This document shows positions 6,081 to 6,947 of a DNA stretch of 6,947 bases, one piece after another. Numbering within the stretch: position 1 is the first letter of the stretch; every line of letters begins with the position of its first letter. The DNA is from Atopobium sp. UBA2090 (GTDB taxonomy: Bacteria; Actinomycetota; Coriobacteriia; Coriobacteriales; Atopobiaceae), in contig DCZG01000028.1 of assembly GCA_002331575.1 (NCBI GenBank), positions 1 to 6,947 on the forward strand, given 5' to 3'. The notes below the pieces were generated by a model that was not told the DNA's origin, ran no database searches, and was given only the letters and a program-made list of their open reading frames with translations. The position numbers were made by a program, and so were the translations under genes.

Positions 6081-6872
6081 ATGGGCGTCATCGAGATAGG
6101 CAACCTGCAGCTCATTCTTGCGGCCGGGTTCATGGTGATTGCGGGCGTCGTGTCGTGGCGCGAGGGCATGGGGCTCGAGCGCGACATCGCCATATCCACG
6201 CTGCGTGCGTTTTTGCAGCTCATCGCCCTCGGACTCGTGCTCAAGTGGGTGTTCGACAACCAGACCTGGTGGATGGTCCTGCTCATCCTGCTCGTCATGG
6301 TGGCGAACGCGACGCAGATTGGAAGGGGCCGGGTCAAGAACCGCCCCGACGGCATCACGCCGCAGATCTTCATCACCCTGCTCGTGACCTCGCTCACGAT
6401 GCTGCTCGTCGTGGTGGAGCTCATCGTGCGACCCGAGCTGTGGTACGACGCGCGCGTCGTGGTGGGCATCATGGGCATGATCCTCGGCAACGCGATGAGC
6501 TCGTCGGCCGTGGCGCTCGACCGCACCTTCGCAAGTCTCGATGACCGAGCGGACGAGATGCTCGCCATGGTCGCCATGGGGGCGACGCCGCGCGAGGCCG
6601 CGCGGCCGTCGATCGTAGCGTCGGTGCGCTCGGGCATGATCCCCACGCTCGCGACTCTCTCCGCCGCGGGCCTCGTGAACATCCCCGGCATGATGACCGG
6701 CCAGGTGCTCGCCGGGGCGAACCCGCTCTCGGCCGCCAAGTACCAGATCGTGATCCTCATGGCCATCACCGCGACCACCACGCTCTGCAACATCTGGGTG
6801 GTCTCGTGGTGCTACCGCAAGCGCTTCTCGGAGGACGGTTTCTACCTCGAGCGCGGCCTGCGCAAGGAGTAG
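6081..6872 (+). CDS. fetB: FetB-like ABC transporter permease (YbbM, UPF0014 family)
   Basis: This is an integral membrane permease that pairs with FetA; E. coli FetB and plant ALS3/STAR2 belong to the same family. The protein has 263 residues against about 259 in E. coli. Hydrophobic stretches suggest seven membrane segments, near 6-25, 37-57, 63-78, 93-116, 125-143, 187-210 and 221-245. Family hallmarks are STLRAFLQLIALGLVL (39-54), GMILGNAMSSSAVALDR (132-148), AMGATPREAARPSI (165-178, the cytosolic loop likely to touch FetA), and SGMIPTLATLSAAGLVNIPG followed by MMTGQVLAGANPL and AAKYQIVI. The gene starts 1 nt after the fetA stop with a strong ribosome site. Two ATA isoleucine codons and a TTT-TTG pair near its 5' end are rare in this otherwise GC-ending codon use. 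Iron export is inferred from E. coli; other metals are possible. Confidence 0.92.
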   Translation: MGVIEIGNLQLILAAGFMVIAGVVSWREGMGLERDIAISTLRAFLQLIALGLVLKWVFDNQTWWMVLLILLVMVANATQIGRGRVKNRPDGITPQIFITLLVTSLTMLLVVVELIVRPELWYDARVVVGIMGMILGNAMSSSAVALDRTFASLDDRADEMLAMVAMGATPREAARPSIVASVRSGMIPTLATLSAAGLVNIPGMMTGQVLAGANPLSAAKYQIVILMAITATTTLCNIWVVSWCYRKRFSEDGFYLERGLRKE

Positions 6873-6912
6873 CTGGACGACGTCGACCCACACGTGTCGC
6901 CAGGGGCCCTGC

Positions 6913-6933
6913 CGCACGCGCGAGCTGCGTTTT
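6913..6933 (+). terminator. Probable intrinsic terminator after fetB
   Basis: CGCA (6913-6916) pairs with TGCG (6926-6929), and GC (6918-6919) pairs with GC (6924-6925), around a GCGA tetraloop of the stable GNRA type. C6917 is bulged. Four T residues follow at 6930-6933. The position 40 nt after the fetB stop fits the end of the operon. The stem is short and the T-run modest, so termination strength is uncertain. Confidence 0.45.
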
Positions 6934-6947
6934 ACCGGACAAACGCA
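6926..6947. repeat. Inverted repeat at the window edge
   Basis: TGCGTTT (6926-6932) and AAACGCA (6941-6947) are exact reverse complements separated by 8 nt (TACCGGAC). The second arm runs into the window end, so the repeat may be longer. It shares its left arm with the terminator stem, so the two structures cannot form at the same time. It may be a terminator for a convergent gene, a protein-binding palindrome, or part of a dispersed repeat. Confidence 0.5.

Noticed and set aside
6878..6911. Short palindromes CGACGTCG, ACACGTGT and CAGGG-G-CCCTG after fetB
   Set aside because: Each is 8-11 bp long, and such short palindromes are expected by chance in GC-rich DNA; none forms a good RNA stem with a usable loop.
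5360..6917. Overlapping antisense frames opposite fetA and fetB
   Set aside because: They are shadow translations without domains; fetA and fetB have clear motifs, membrane segments and ribosome sites on the + strand.

Overview
This window is a high-GC bacterial segment with every gene on the + strand. It holds a SUF-type iron-sulfur (Fe-S) cluster assembly operon, then an Rrf2-family regulator, then a two-gene ABC transporter of the FetA/FetB (YbbL/YbbM, UPF0014) family. Nearly all codons end in G or C. The gene order sufC-sufB-sufD-sufS-sufU is what I would expect from Clostridia-like or Coriobacteriia-like Gram-positives; Mycobacteria instead use an order of the type sufR-B-D-C-S-U-T. Together with the GC-rich codon use, this suggests an actinobacterium of the Coriobacteriia (Olsenella/Atopobium/Collinsella-like). 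The taxonomic call is an inference from memory and was not checked by a search.

Layout. Positions 1-642 hold the 3' part of sufC, entering the window at its Walker A motif. Positions 639-2054 hold sufB (GTG start), 2054-3172 sufD, 3175-4446 sufS and 4433-4879 sufU. These five genes overlap or abut (4-nt overlap, 1-nt overlap, 2-nt gap, 14-nt overlap), so they almost certainly share one transcript. A 37-nt gap with a strong small hairpin (4881-4900) separates sufU from an Rrf2 regulator (4917-5339). After 14 nt comes fetA (5354-6079), and after 1 nt fetB (6081-6872). The last 75 nt hold a likely terminator hairpin and an overlapping inverted repeat that reaches the window edge.

How the genes fit together. 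SufS takes sulfur from cysteine as a persulfide, and SufU (a zinc-dependent sulfurtransferase) accepts and relays it. The SufBCD complex then builds the Fe-S cluster, powered by SufC ATP hydrolysis. The Rrf2 protein has a four-cysteine cluster in the region where IscR binds its [2Fe-2S] cluster, so it is a plausible Fe-S sensor for the operon. FetAB relatives are linked to metal (iron) export in E. coli and, as STAR1/ALS3-type proteins, to aluminium tolerance in plants. Their tight placement behind suf and its regulator suggests that cluster assembly and cytosolic iron level are controlled together. All genes look intact apart from sufC, which is cut by the window edge. There are no mobile elements, CRISPR arrays, rRNA or tRNA genes, and no gene-free stretch over 300 bases.
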